The notes beneath the pieces are model-generated. The model did not search any database. It saw only the letters and a list, made by a program, of their open reading frames with translations, and was not told where the DNA came from. A program made the translations under genes and the position numbers. This document shows, in pieces, positions 32,225 through 41,500 of a DNA stretch of 45,338 bases. The stretch is from NCBI GenBank assembly GCA_964373925.1, contig CAYJWS010000001.1, positions 1-45,338 of the forward strand. Direction: 5' to 3'. Source of the DNA: CAYJWS01 sp964373925. Its GTDB lineage: Bacteria; Patescibacteriota; Patescibacteriia; Buchananbacterales; GWA2-38-13. Each line of letters opens with the position of its first letter. Position 1 is the stretch's first letter.

Positions 32225-33550
32225 GAAATTTTTTTGGAATACTTTTCGTAATTCTTCTCTTGCCACTCTTCGATCATCCCATGGAATTTTTTCATTGTCT
32301 TTCACTACTATCGCCTGCTCGCACCCTTTTCCCGTAATAAGCACAATATCTTTTGCTTGGGCGAGTGACAATGCTTTTCGAATTGCTTCTCTGCGATCAA
32401 GCAATATAAAAAGATTTTCATTTTCCTTTTTACCCATTTCTTTTGCGCCTTGCGCCACTTCGTTGATAATTTCCATAGGATCATCGTCATAAGGATCTTC
32501 ATTGGTCGCTATGACGTAGTCAGAAAATTTTCCCGCCATCCTCCCTAAAACTTTCCTTCGCGTCCGATCGCGCCCGCCTCCGCATGATCCAAAAACATGG
32601 ATTATTTTATTTTTATCTAAAAACTCAAGCGTTTTATAGAGCTTGCTTACTCCCTGAGGTTCTGGCGCGTAATCAACAATAACGGTAAAGTCCTGCCCTT
32701 CATTGATGAATTCCATCCGACCGGGAACAATAATATTTTCAAATGCGTGTTGCGCTTTTTGTATTTTTAATCCTAATCCGAAAACCGCCGACAGGGCGGC
32801 AAGCGCATTATAGACATTATGCATGCCTAAAAGATTCGTTGAAAATGCAATATCGCGCAAAGAAAATCGCGAACCGCCCGGCTTGAGGTCAATATCTTTG
32901 GCGCGCAGCTCTTCTATGCCCGCGATATCGTACGATCCCGATGCGCCAAATCCAATTTTTATATCGGCAAAAAATTGGAGAAAAAATGGGGCATGAGCGT
33001 CATCAAGATTCACTACGATGATTTTTTTAATTTTTTTTCCTTCTATTGTTTTTCGCGGCATTTTTGTAAGATGCGAAAAAAACTTTCCTTTTGCTCTTTT
33101 GTAATTTTCAAATCCTCCATGAGCTTCAATGTGCTCCGGCGTAAGATTGGTAAAAACCGCGACATCATAATTGATGCCAATATGGCGGAATTGCTCAACT
33201 CCTTGCGATGACGTTTCAATTATGGCGTAAACGCATTGGGCGTCAAACATCTGCTTGAGAAATTTTTGCAAAATGAACTTTCCCGGCATTGTCATCTTCA
33301 TGTCATTGAGGTATCGCTTCTCTCCAACCTGAATTTCCGAGGTTGAAACAAATCCTACTTTGTGCCCAAGCGCCATAAGCGCTTGAGCGATAAGTCGCAC
33401 GGTAGTCGACTTGCCGTTGGTGCCGGTAACGCCAATAACGATCATTTTTTTTGACGGATTTCCATAGTAAAAAGAGGCAAACCTTGCAAGAAAAAAATGA
33501 TACAAAGAAATAAACGGGCGCGGTATAAATTTTTTAATATTATATGGCAT
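32198..33550 (-). CDS. murE: MurE-like Mur ligase
   Basis: 450 aa. P-loop TGTNGKST at 42-49; the central ligase motifs (ETSSQGVEQFRH, FTNLTPEHIEAHG, the lysine-bearing region) and the C-terminal domain (VPGRMEFI, DYAPEPQGV, NEDPYDDDP at about 347-355, GKGCEQ) follow MurE, which adds the third amino acid to UDP-MurNAc-dipeptide. The N-terminal UDP-MurNAc-binding domain is nearly absent: only about 35 residues precede the P-loop, against about 100 in classic MurE. The NEDPYDDDP motif stands where DNPR selects meso-DAP, so the amino-acid substrate is uncertain. The last about 9 residues (SQAPNLK end) come from a tandem DNA repeat. Confidence 0.85.
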   Translation of the reverse strand: MPYNIKKFIPRPFISLYHFFLARFASFYYGNPSKKMIVIGVTGTNGKSTTVRLIAQALMALGHKVGFVSTSEIQVGEKRYLNDMKMTMPGKFILQKFLKQMFDAQCVYAIIETSSQGVEQFRHIGINYDVAVFTNLTPEHIEAHGGFENYKRAKGKFFSHLTKMPRKTIEGKKIKKIIVVNLDDAHAPFFLQFFADIKIGFGASGSYDIAGIEELRAKDIDLKPGGSRFSLRDIAFSTNLLGMHNVYNALAALSAVFGLGLKIQKAQHAFENIIVPGRMEFINEGQDFTVIVDYAPEPQGVSKLYKTLEFLDKNKIIHVFGSCGGGRDRTRRKVLGRMAGKFSDYVIATNEDPYDDDPMEIINEVAQGAKEMGKKENENLFILLDRREAIRKALSLAQAKDIVLITGKGCEQAIVVKDNEKIPWDDRRVAREELRKVFQKNFKSQAPNLK

Positions 33551-33613
33551 AATATTCTGATACTATATTATAATAAATGCTGATTTCTGTAAATTCGCGA
33601 GTTGCCAAAAAAC

Positions 33614-33649
33614 AAAAACCGCCCCGAGTTTTGTCGTTGGGCGGTTTTT
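33614..33649 (-). terminator. Bidirectional terminator between the dockerin gene and the MurE-like gene
   Basis: AAAAACCGCCC and GGGCGGTTTTT form a perfect 11-bp stem with a 14-nt loop, 18 nt past the stop of the 941-aa dockerin protein gene on the minus strand. Confidence 0.85.
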
Positions 33650-33667
33650 GCGATAATGAGATATTTT

Positions 33668-36493
33668 TTACGAAGGATACGCGTCGCATCCCAAATCATC
33701 AGGCGTTGGATCCGAACCAACATTCTTTGTTCCAGGCGCTGGCGGTTCTGCTCCTCCTTGCGTAAACCACGTAGAAAAGTATATCCAATCCGATATATTT
33801 ACCTTGCCGTCATCATTTACGTCCGCCGCGTCAAGGCAAGAGAGTGGCTTTGCGTGGTTAAGATAATCCGAAAATGCCACTATGTCGGTTATATTAAGAG
33901 TGCCATCGCTATTGATATCGCCTCTGCGGAACAACTTTGGAGTGGAAACGCTCTTTGTCTGCGTTTTTGGATATTCGGCGCAACCAAGAGTGTCTTCCGT
34001 TGGATCAACTCCCGGAGTTGTGGGGCCTGGCAATGCCAGCGCGTCTCCGCTTCCATTAAACCATGCCATAAAGTTTACCCAGTCAGAAAGATCAACCGCG
34101 CCATCATCATTGGTATCGGCCGCGTCAAGGCAAGAAAGTTTTTCGCCTTTATTAATATAATTCGCAAAAGCCGATACATCGCTTATGTCTATGGCGCCGT
34201 CGCTGTTGATATCGCCTCTGCGGAATAATACCTGGGGTATGGTTATGGTAGCCGGATCGCCAAATGTGCTTACATAACTATTATAATCGCGGCTTTTTTT
34301 CCAAACCGGATATTCAAGGCTCGGATGTATTGCGCCAATTCTTGGACCATTCGCTATTACATCTTTTATGGCTCGAAGAGGATATTCGCCATAACAATAC
34401 GCATCAGACAATGATCGACTAACTTTATTTGCAATTGATAATCCAAAATTCTTTTCAAGATGCAATTTTAAATCTGCAATGCAAATCCTATCTTCGGTCA
34501 AAACTTTTCGAGCAATACCATAGGGGAATCGAATAGTTCTGCTGCTGAATGAAACTGGTTTTGGCTTTGCTTTATTGGTTGCAGGATATTTCTTGCATCC
34601 AAGCGTATCTTGCGTTGGATCTTCTCCGGCAATATTCGGCCCAGGCGCGGGAGGTTCTGCTCCGCCCCGGCTGTACCAGGCGCTTAAATATATAAAGTCA
34701 GATAAATCAATTGCTCCATCATCATTCACGTCAGCGGCGTCCAGGCAGCTTATTGATCGTGAAAAATTTATATAATCTGACATTACTATAAGATCTGAAA
34801 GGTCTACGGAACCATCGTTATTAACATCGCCTCGGCGGAATACTGCCGCCACAGAACGCTGCGGAATAATAACTGGACTAGCGCTCACCGATGGGCTTGG
34901 TGATACAGAAGGGTTGGGCACTGGCGAACTGGTTGGCGAAGCAGTTGCCGAAGGAGAAGCGCTTGGGCTCGGAGTTGGGTTTATGATTCCTGAATATGAA
35001 CTAGCTGTCACATCTGACCATGATCCACCGGCAATAGTACCGATAACGATAGATACACCCACATTGCCAATAGATGAATACTTATAAATCTGGTTCGGTG
35101 AGCTTGGTCTTAACCAAGGAGTCTTGGTAACAAATATATTATTAGAATCGTAAATGTTAAAACGTATTTCACCAAAAGCAAAATTGTCGGTTCCAGGTGC
35201 ACCATAGTTATTGTAAGCTAAATCTGCAACAACAATCCTGCCACCATTGTTAATAATAATAGTATCCCATTGAACTACGCGATATGTTCCATCGCCACGA
35301 AAAACTTTATTTGAGGATGGGGACGAGCTTGAAGATGGCGTAGGTGAGGTACTTGGACTTGGTGATACCGATGGGCTTGTCGCCGGAGTAGGCGTTGGCG
35401 TTACAGTTGGACTCGGGCTCGGAGAAGCCTGTGGCTGAAGCGTAGCAAAAGAATTAACTCCGCTAATCGCCCTGTTACTTAAAGTAATCCATGAGTCTAC
35501 TTTATAATAATACTTTGTATTTGGCTGTAAACCAGTAAGACGAATAAAATGCGATGAACGATAATCTCCTGCCTCTTGGATATAAGAAGATCCTGACGGA
35601 ACCGATGCGTCCGTGCTGTATGTTATATAGCCAGAACTAGGATAATTGCTATTCCATACAATTGATGCTGAATTTGAAGTAATTGAAGAAACGCCAATAT
35701 TAGACAGCGACACAGGCCCATAATCTACGTTATAATCTCTGCATTGTAAAGAATCTGGGGTGTCATCCGTACCATTAGAGAATGCCCCAGGTGCCGAGGG
35801 TGCCGCTCCACCATTAAAAAGAAAATTTAAAATATACTCTTGATCTTTTGCGTCTATTGTCCCGTCATCATTGGCGTCGGCGGCATCAAGGCAAGAAAGC
35901 AAGGCTCCTTGATTTAAGTAATTCTTAATGGCGCTGGGATCGGATACATCTACTTTTCCATCTTGATTCGCGTCTCCGCGTTTAAACCCCGCGCTTAATG
36001 TTCTAAGGGTACTGTCTGGACTATTTACGGCTTTTGCATTAATGTCAGATTCATTTCTACTTGAAACGTTAAAATGATATAAAGTATTTGGTTTCAAGTT
36101 GTTGACATAAACCAAGTGCGAAATTACGCTTTTTTCACCTTCCATTGCGTTGCCATAACTTGTATTTTCTCCATAATTTACATAGCTATTTGATGCCACA
36201 TTAGTACTCCATGAAATAATTGCTTTTGTCGCTGAAATTTGAGTGACCTTAATATTTGATATCGCAAGACCCAAAACAGGCGTATCTGCCGTGCTGCTTG
36301 GGCTTGGTGAAACCGATGAAGTGGTTTCAGATGGTGTATGGCTTACAGATATGGAATATCCGCTTCCTGCGACTCCAGAATTCTTTGCGCTGACAATATG
36401 CAGTGTTAACGCAAAAAATACTATTCCAAAAGCAGTGATTGCAAGAGGAATATACGAGTATAGAGCAGAGCCTTTTTTGTTATTTTGTAACAT
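33668..36493 (-). CDS. Secreted dockerin / fibronectin-III protein
   Basis: 941 aa. A hydrophobic segment (about 13-36, ending HIVSA) is signal or anchor. Two fibronectin-III-like domains (about 75-165 and 262-352) have the SATKAIISWST and LKPNTLYHFNVSS patterns. Four dockerin-like modules start at about 170, 550, 757 and 854. Each has two EF-hand-like loops (for example DINSDGAIDISD and DTNDDGAVDLSD), a Cys before AAD and a second Cys near a DPTxDxLGC tail. A Ser/Thr/Pro-rich linker (353-393), a beta domain (394-500) and a Cys-containing helical module (about 655-735) lie between. Dockerins bind cohesins or, in non-cellulosomal proteins, act as calcium-dependent modules; no cohesin is seen. 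Own promoter and terminator. Confidence 0.88.
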   Translation of the reverse strand: MLQNNKKGSALYSYIPLAITAFGIVFFALTLHIVSAKNSGVAGSGYSISVSHTPSETTSSVSPSPSSTADTPVLGLAISNIKVTQISATKAIISWSTNVASNSYVNYGENTSYGNAMEGEKSVISHLVYVNNLKPNTLYHFNVSSRNESDINAKAVNSPDSTLRTLSAGFKRGDANQDGKVDVSDPSAIKNYLNQGALLSCLDAADANDDGTIDAKDQEYILNFLFNGGAAPSAPGAFSNGTDDTPDSLQCRDYNVDYGPVSLSNIGVSSITSNSASIVWNSNYPSSGYITYSTDASVPSGSSYIQEAGDYRSSHFIRLTGLQPNTKYYYKVDSWITLSNRAISGVNSFATLQPQASPSPSPTVTPTPTPATSPSVSPSPSTSPTPSSSSSPSSNKVFRGDGTYRVVQWDTIIINNGGRIVVADLAYNNYGAPGTDNFAFGEIRFNIYDSNNIFVTKTPWLRPSSPNQIYKYSSIGNVGVSIVIGTIAGGSWSDVTASSYSGIINPTPSPSASPSATASPTSSPVPNPSVSPSPSVSASPVIIPQRSVAAVFRRGDVNNDGSVDLSDLIVMSDYINFSRSISCLDAADVNDDGAIDLSDFIYLSAWYSRGGAEPPAPGPNIAGEDPTQDTLGCKKYPATNKAKPKPVSFSSRTIRFPYGIARKVLTEDRICIADLKLHLEKNFGLSIANKVSRSLSDAYCYGEYPLRAIKDVIANGPRIGAIHPSLEYPVWKKSRDYNSYVSTFGDPATITIPQVLFRRGDINSDGAIDISDVSAFANYINKGEKLSCLDAADTNDDGAVDLSDWVNFMAWFNGSGDALALPGPTTPGVDPTEDTLGCAEYPKTQTKSVSTPKLFRRGDINSDGTLNITDIVAFSDYLNHAKPLSCLDAADVNDDGKVNISDWIYFSTWFTQGGAEPPAPGTKNVGSDPTPDDLGCDAYPS

Positions 36494-36533
36494 AAATATA
36501 ACCTTTAATTATTAATTAATTTATTATGATTAT

Positions 36534-36562
36534 ACTATAGCATAAATTATAAAATTTTTCAA
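36534..36562 (-). promoter_or_regulatory. Promoter of the 941-aa dockerin protein gene
   Basis: On the minus strand TTGAAA (36557-36562), a 17-nt spacer and TATAGT (36534-36539). Confidence 0.6.
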
Positions 36563-36576
36563 ATATTATCCACAAT

Positions 36577-36607
36577 AAAACCGGATTTCTTGCGAAAATC
36601 CGGTTTT
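36577..36607 (-). terminator. Terminator of the giant dockerin operon
   Basis: AAAACCGGATTT and AAATCCGGTTTT form a perfect 12-bp stem with a short loop. It lies 31 nt past the stop of the 48-aa microprotein and before the promoter of the next dockerin gene. Confidence 0.8.
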
Positions 36608-36637
36608 ATGAATTTCCATGGAATTATTCAATGGAAA

Positions 36638-36784
36638 TTACGATAAACGGGATAGTGCGTTGGTTGCAGAGATTATCTGCAATGAAAACACAAAGTATGA
36701 CATGAAAATGAGGCATGTTGCAAATGCTGAATAGATTTGCACATACACTCTTTCTTGCACCGCATTGTTTTTTTCTTGCGCCAT
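36638..36784 (-). CDS. 48-aa microprotein matching the N-terminal membrane module of the giant protein
   Basis: ATG at 36784, stop TAA at 36638-36640. It starts MAQEKNNAVQERVYVQ and has one hydrophobic helix (about 17-40). Its YSAFAT....YFVF..QIISA pattern matches YTAFAT....FFVF..QIASA in the N-terminus of the 1462-aa protein encoded 67 nt upstream on the same strand, and YSVTAT....HFIF..QIVRA in the microprotein at 41278-41436. The matching residues include a Tyr, an Ala-Thr pair, F(V/I)F and Gln-Ile at the same spacing. It is too short for routine gene calling, but position before a terminator and homology to both neighbours support it. Possible membrane partner or a relic of a truncated paralogue. 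Confidence 0.7.
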   Translation of the reverse strand: MAQEKNNAVQERVYVQIYSAFATCLIFMSYFVFSLQIISATNALSRLS

Positions 36785-36851
36785 AAGTTTATTGTGTTAT
36801 GTATTAGTTTTTGTTTTTGTTTTATCTCCAAGGCAACTTCCTTTAGAGTTT

Positions 36852-39800
36852 TTATTCACCAATTGTTAATGGAGTTGAGGTGGATGTCACGCCAAGCCCT
36901 GCCACAAGATACCCGTTAAACCACTGTTTGGTTGTTAAACCCGTGCCCGTAGTTGTTTCCGTTATATTAAGGTCTGACCAAACAAAATTTCCTTGATTAA
37001 GTATTTTATATGCAAATGCGCTTTCTCCTGGCGTAGTAGACGCTGTATCTCCAAGCAAGCTCGTTGATACGGTATCGGCATTTGTTGTCAGGGTGGCCGT
37101 GGCAATAAAATCAATTGTAGCGGTAGCGCCATTGGCAATACTCAATAAACTTTTACCATGCGACTGCGTTGAATCAATTGCCATGTTCCAAATCTTAACA
37201 CCAGATACAACATCAGATCCCACGGCTACTGTTGTCGCAAGTTGGCTTCCATCCATAATTCCGCCGCAACCGCCTCCGCATGATACAAGCCTTGTATAAC
37301 CATTCGCCAAGTTAACATTTACTGAAGTCGTTGTTACATACGATAAACGATAGATACCAATATTTCCTCCCACTGCCGTAATTTTTGCTTCATGCAACAC
37401 TGACATTGCTGAAAGCTTGTTTATGGGAGTAACCATAACTATCTGTGGAACGGATTTATGTAAAATAACAGCGGATCCAGTTGTATCATTAAGCGATACC
37501 GGAATCAAAGCTGCTGAAAGATTACCCATAGCCGTAAACCCATCCGGACCTCTGCCGCCTAAGCCCATTACAATGTCAGCGCTTTCAGTTCCGGGTAAGT
37601 TGCTTCCTATTGAAACAATATCCGCGAGAACGCTCAATTTTTTTCCAATATTGCCTTCTGGAATGGTTACGTCGCCTCTTACAAGATTAATAGTAAGATT
37701 CGCCGTACCCATATTATAACCAAATGGAGATCCGACAATATTGCCATCAAGCTTGAGGTAAACTTTGGAAATCTGCGTATAATCGCCAACTGCCGAATTA
37801 ATTTGCGCGTCTGCGACCGTAACAGTAAGCTTTGTGATATCAATAGATTCGTTAGTTGCCTTTAATCTGATATCGGTAAGCGGAACCGCGCTGCTTCCGG
37901 AAACCACAAGCCGCTTGGACAAAGCCGAAGCATCAAGTCCCGCGCTAGTATTTCCTGTTCCTGGAGTGCCTCCTTCGGCAATTGTTATTGGCGTACTTGT
38001 CGCAGTCGAACCTAATCCTGAAACAAGATAGCCATTAAACCACTGGGGACTTGTAAGGCCGCCAGATGTGGTGACTTCAGTATTCCTAAAATCTGACCAG
38101 ACAAAGTCGCCTTGATTATTAAGGGTAAACGCATATGCTGGCGCGCCTGTCAAATTGTCGGTCATGGTAGATGCGGTATCGCCAAGCAAGCTCGTTGATA
38201 CGGTATCGGCATTTGTTGTCAGGGTGGCCGTGGCAATAAAATCAATTGTAGCGGTAGCGCCATTGGCAATACTCAATAAACTTTTACCATGCGACTGCGT
38301 TGAATCAATTGCCATGTTCCAAATCTTAACACCAGATACAACATCAGATCCCACGGCTACTGTTGTCGCAAGTTGGCTTCCATCCATAATTCCGCCGCAA
38401 CCGCCTCCGCATGATACAAGCCTTGTATAGGCATTAGTCAGACCAACGCCTGAAGAAACCGCTGTAGTATAAGATAAACGAAATACACCAATGTTTCCTC
38501 CCACTGCCGTGATTTTTGCTTCATGGAGAATCGATGTAGTCCCAAGAGTGTTTGTGGGAGTAACCAAAACTATCTGTGGAACCGCCTTGTGGAGAATGAC
38601 TGCTGTGCCAGTTGAATCATTGTAGTTCTTGTTTGCGTTTGTAACTATTGCGTTTGAACCATTGCCTACGGCAATAAAACCATTCTTGCCATTTAATCCT
38701 ACTTTAATATCAGCATTATCTGTCCCTGCTTCGTTCGTTCCAATTTTCACGAGGTCAGCAAGAACTTCCAGTTTCTTTCCAACAGTACCCATTGGAATAG
38801 TCAAATCGCCTCTTCCAAGAGTAATAGTCATGTTTGAGGCGCCTATGTTATAACCGGAAGAATTTCCTACTACATTGCCGTCAAGCTTAAGATAAAACTT
38901 AGAAATTTGCGTATAGTTTCCTACACCAGTTCCCTTAAGTCCTCCGTCAGCTACCCTTACAATAAACTGTGTGATATCTATATCTTCATTGGTTGCTTGT
39001 AATCTAGCCGCAGTCATTGGCACCATGGATGAACCAGCTACAACGAGCCGTGCCGGCAGAACTGAAGAATCTAGGTTAATATTTAAAGTGCCAGCTCCTT
39101 GAGTTGGGTCTATAATTTTTACTTCTGGAGCCGTAACTTCACCTTCTGGCATGGCAATGATCTTTTCCACAGAATCAATGCCATATACAACAAGTTCATT
39201 AGGCACTAAAAATGTTGAAAGACTGTTTCCTACAATCCAAAAATCTAAATCACCATATATAGAAAAAGTATGTTCACCGACAGGAAGAACCACGTATTCT
39301 GTAAAAATAACTATTCTCGTTTTATCTGATAATCGATACGAAGAATTTTTTGGACCCATAATAACTTGACCCGATTCATCCCTTACTACAATATGCCTAA
39401 TGAGATCTGCCACATCGGGCGCAGGATGATTTAATCTAAAATGCACATCAAACATTGAAATGCTTACTGGCTCATTTTTTACAGTAAATTTAAATTTTCC
39501 AAGTAATACATTATCTGTCTTTTTTTGAGCTGTACCTGCTGAATCCAAGGGTTCAATATTAAGAGTTCCAATATCGCCCGAGTAAGGATAGGTTTCACAG
39601 CCCAAAGAATCTGGTGTTGGATCATAACCCGCAGTAAACGCGCCTGGACTAGGCAACTCTTGCACTGTGCCCAGACTATACCACGATGAAATATATATGG
39701 CGTCGGATAAATCTATTGCTCCGTCGTCATTGGCATCGGCGGCGTCTTCACATTGCATTTTTTTTGTAGAAGTAAAAATTTCCGTAATTCTTACCATATC

Positions 39801-41240
39801 GCTTATATCAACTTTTCCGTCAATGTTGGCATCGCCTCTTCGAAATTTCTTTTCTTGCGGAGATACCACTTTTAATAATTGAGATGTGCCTGCTCCTCCG
39901 CCTTGGGCATTTTGTATATTTTCATCATTGCCCACCGCTCTTTTTGTCCAAGCGGAAGCAGGTATAGAAGCGTGAACCAAGGATGAATCTTTAAGTGACG
40001 CAAGGATATTTGAATCATTATAGCCGCCGTAGCAAGATGCTTTTTTGGCAAAATCAAGAAATGATTTTTTTACGGTTTTCTTTCCTTTGAGCACATTAAA
40101 TCTTTTGACAAAATCATTATAACAAGCTCGCTCTGATTTTATTTCCATCCGCGGTTTGCCGTACGCATAAAACGCAATACTTGCAGAAGGCGCGGGATCT
40201 TTTGGATCATGGCCGGTACTTGCTTCTTGACCATCAGAAAATCCATCTCCGTCAGTATCGGTATTAAGAGGATCTGTTTTAAATACATTTTTTTCATCAA
40301 AATCATTAACGCCATCTTTATCCGTATCAATAAATGACAAAACATTTACGTTTAGTGGCTTTTGTTTTATTTGGACAGTAGGAGATACTAACTTTTTTTC
40401 TAGTGGATACTTCTCGCATCCCAGGTTATCTTTAGTAGGATCAATACCTGCAACCCTTGAACCGGGCGATGGCAATAATCTGTCTCCTCCATAACTTATA
40501 TAGGAAGAAAGGTTTACAAGATCCGATATGTCAATGCGCCCGTCATCATTAGTATCCGCAGCGTCCTTACAAATAATAGAATTTCCTGAATAGAGATAAT
40601 TGCTTAAAATTAAAATATCATTTACTGAAACAAATTCATCTCCGTCAACATCACCTCTTCGAAAACGCAAAGCTTCTTGAGTAACAGTATTATCAGGATT
40701 TGCTGGCGTTGAAATGATTGGTGATGGTGATAATTCTGGAGTTGGGGTTACTTTTGGAGTAGTTTGTGGATTTGGAGATTTTGAAACAACTGCAACTGGA
40801 TTTACTGAGGGTGTTGGTGTTGGAGATATGCGTTGTATTGGAGTAGCCGAGACTACTGGAGAGGGGGAGGGGCTTGGAGATGTCGATGGATTTGGTATTG
40901 GAGATGAAACTGGAGAAGGTGTAATACTTGCGCTTGGGGAAGGGCTTACGGAAGATGAGGAAGAAGGCGATGGAGTGGCGCTAGCACTCGACGTAACAGT
41001 CGTACTTGGGGATGGAGTTGTCGTAGATGGAGGGGTTGGCGAAGCAGAATACGCGACCCCCAAGATTCTTGGGTCATTAGTAATTTTTGTTGAAGCCGAG
41101 GCAATTTGCATCGCAAAGACAAAAAAAGCCACAATAACAATTGTGGTGGCAAACGCCGTATACGCGTGCAAGTAGATGTGTTCGTGAAAATGAGCATACC
41201 ATCCTTTTTTGTTTACATTTTTTGTTTGGGCGTTTTCCAC
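36852..41240 (-). CDS. Giant secreted protein: membrane module, dockerins, TSP3 repeat, tandem 377-aa repeats
   Basis: 1462 aa. N-terminal charged region and one membrane helix (about 27-50); then a Ser/Pro/Thr-rich stretch (about 65-185). Two dockerin-like modules start at about 192 and 468. Between them a TSP3-like calcium segment (DTDKDGVNDFDEKN and DTDGDGFSDGQE, about 305-350) and a Cys-containing helical module (about 365-430) occur. The C-terminal 800 residues hold two long repeats with a 377-residue period (for example SSVLPARLVVAGSSMVPMTA / DASALSKRLVVSGSSAVPLT), each with a Cys-loop RLVSCGGGCGG. A 248-bp block is identical between the repeats. There is no C-terminal anchor or sorting signal; the protein ends shortly after STPLTIGE. 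Probably a membrane-tethered surface fibre; function unknown. Confidence 0.86.
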   Translation of the reverse strand: MENAQTKNVNKKGWYAHFHEHIYLHAYTAFATTIVIVAFFVFAMQIASASTKITNDPRILGVAYSASPTPPSTTTPSPSTTVTSSASATPSPSSSSSVSPSPSASITPSPVSSPIPNPSTSPSPSPSPVVSATPIQRISPTPTPSVNPVAVVSKSPNPQTTPKVTPTPELSPSPIISTPANPDNTVTQEALRFRRGDVDGDEFVSVNDILILSNYLYSGNSIICKDAADTNDDGRIDISDLVNLSSYISYGGDRLLPSPGSRVAGIDPTKDNLGCEKYPLEKKLVSPTVQIKQKPLNVNVLSFIDTDKDGVNDFDEKNVFKTDPLNTDTDGDGFSDGQEASTGHDPKDPAPSASIAFYAYGKPRMEIKSERACYNDFVKRFNVLKGKKTVKKSFLDFAKKASCYGGYNDSNILASLKDSSLVHASIPASAWTKRAVGNDENIQNAQGGGAGTSQLLKVVSPQEKKFRRGDANIDGKVDISDMVRITEIFTSTKKMQCEDAADANDDGAIDLSDAIYISSWYSLGTVQELPSPGAFTAGYDPTPDSLGCETYPYSGDIGTLNIEPLDSAGTAQKKTDNVLLGKFKFTVKNEPVSISMFDVHFRLNHPAPDVADLIRHIVVRDESGQVIMGPKNSSYRLSDKTRIVIFTEYVVLPVGEHTFSIYGDLDFWIVGNSLSTFLVPNELVVYGIDSVEKIIAMPEGEVTAPEVKIIDPTQGAGTLNINLDSSVLPARLVVAGSSMVPMTAARLQATNEDIDITQFIVRVADGGLKGTGVGNYTQISKFYLKLDGNVVGNSSGYNIGASNMTITLGRGDLTIPMGTVGKKLEVLADLVKIGTNEAGTDNADIKVGLNGKNGFIAVGNGSNAIVTNANKNYNDSTGTAVILHKAVPQIVLVTPTNTLGTTSILHEAKITAVGGNIGVFRLSYTTAVSSGVGLTNAYTRLVSCGGGCGGIMDGSQLATTVAVGSDVVSGVKIWNMAIDSTQSHGKSLLSIANGATATIDFIATATLTTNADTVSTSLLGDTASTMTDNLTGAPAYAFTLNNQGDFVWSDFRNTEVTTSGGLTSPQWFNGYLVSGLGSTATSTPITIAEGGTPGTGNTSAGLDASALSKRLVVSGSSAVPLTDIRLKATNESIDITKLTVTVADAQINSAVGDYTQISKVYLKLDGNIVGSPFGYNMGTANLTINLVRGDVTIPEGNIGKKLSVLADIVSIGSNLPGTESADIVMGLGGRGPDGFTAMGNLSAALIPVSLNDTTGSAVILHKSVPQIVMVTPINKLSAMSVLHEAKITAVGGNIGIYRLSYVTTTSVNVNLANGYTRLVSCGGGCGGIMDGSQLATTVAVGSDVVSGVKIWNMAIDSTQSHGKSLLSIANGATATIDFIATATLTTNADTVSTSLLGDTASTTPGESAFAYKILNQGNFVWSDLNITETTTGTGLTTKQWFNGYLVAGLGVTSTSTPLTIGE
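37051..37298. repeat. 248-bp perfect internal duplication, copy 2 (C-terminal repeat of the giant gene)
   Basis: Identical base for base to 38182-38429 at an offset of 1131 bp (377 codons), by direct reading. Identity stops sharply at both ends while the surrounding repeats differ at many positions. Encodes residues about 1315-1397. Confidence 0.9.
38182..38429. repeat. 248-bp perfect internal duplication, copy 1
   Basis: Partner of 37051-37298. Encodes residues about 938-1020 of the giant protein, including the SCGGGCGG loop. Confidence 0.9.
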
Positions 41241-41277
41241 ATTTTTATTTTTATTTTTTTTAAATTGTAATACTATT

Positions 41278-41436
41278 TTATGAAATAAGCTGGGCTGCCC
41301 TCACTATCTGGCTGGCAAATATAAAATGCGCTCCGATGAGCAAGGAAGTAGCGGTCACAGAATACAAGTGCACAAAAAAATAATCATATCTTTTTGGTTT
41401 TCTGAAAATAATGCGCATATATTTGATTTTGGTCAT
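41278..41436 (-). CDS. 52-aa microprotein, second stand-alone copy of the membrane module
   Basis: From ATG 41436 (MTKIKYMRIIFRK) to a stop at 41278; an ATG at 41418 would give 46 aa, and the longer frame from 41535 reaches back through the terminator and promoter and is rejected. A basic N-terminus is followed by one hydrophobic helix with YSVTAT....HFIF..QIVRA, homologous to the N-termini described for the giant protein and the 48-aa microprotein. It is 37 nt upstream of the giant gene and downstream of a promoter (41501-41529) and a hairpin-terminator (41452-41491). Likely first gene of a micro-giant-micro operon. Confidence 0.65.
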   Translation of the reverse strand: MTKIKYMRIIFRKPKRYDYFFVHLYSVTATSLLIGAHFIFASQIVRAAQLIS

Positions 41437-41451
41437 TAATTGCGGGCAAAT

Positions 41452-41491
41452 AAAAAAGCCCCTTGATATATAGAAACATCTATTTTGGGGC
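41452..41491 (-). terminator. Terminator/attenuator in the leader of the giant dockerin operon
   Basis: On the minus strand GCCCC..AATAGA pairs with TCTAT..GGGGC, followed by six T residues. It begins about 10 nt after the promoter at 41501-41529 and ends 15 nt before the microprotein ATG. No minus-strand gene lies upstream for it to terminate, so attenuation of the operon, or a very short RNA, is inferred. Confidence 0.6.
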
Positions 41492-41500
41492 GCTGATATT

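Noticed and set aside
31975..32295. A 106-aa minus-strand frame after the MurE-like gene.
   Set aside because: It overlaps the ligase end in another frame, runs through the tandem repeat into AT-rich non-coding DNA and resembles no protein.
37051..38429. The 248-bp identical blocks as an insertion sequence or CRISPR-type repeat.
   Set aside because: They are in-frame coding parts of a larger 377-codon protein repeat, with no transposase, terminal inverted repeats or spacer pattern.
40714..41175. A plus-strand 153-aa Gly/Val-rich open frame opposite the giant dockerin gene.
   Set aside because: It is the antisense shadow of the Ser/Pro/Thr-rich linker, whose codon repeats leave the other strand open.
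33668..41240. A cellulosome-like system based on the dockerin modules.
   Set aside because: No cohesin or glycoside hydrolase domain is visible; dockerin-like calcium modules occur in many non-cellulosomal surface proteins.
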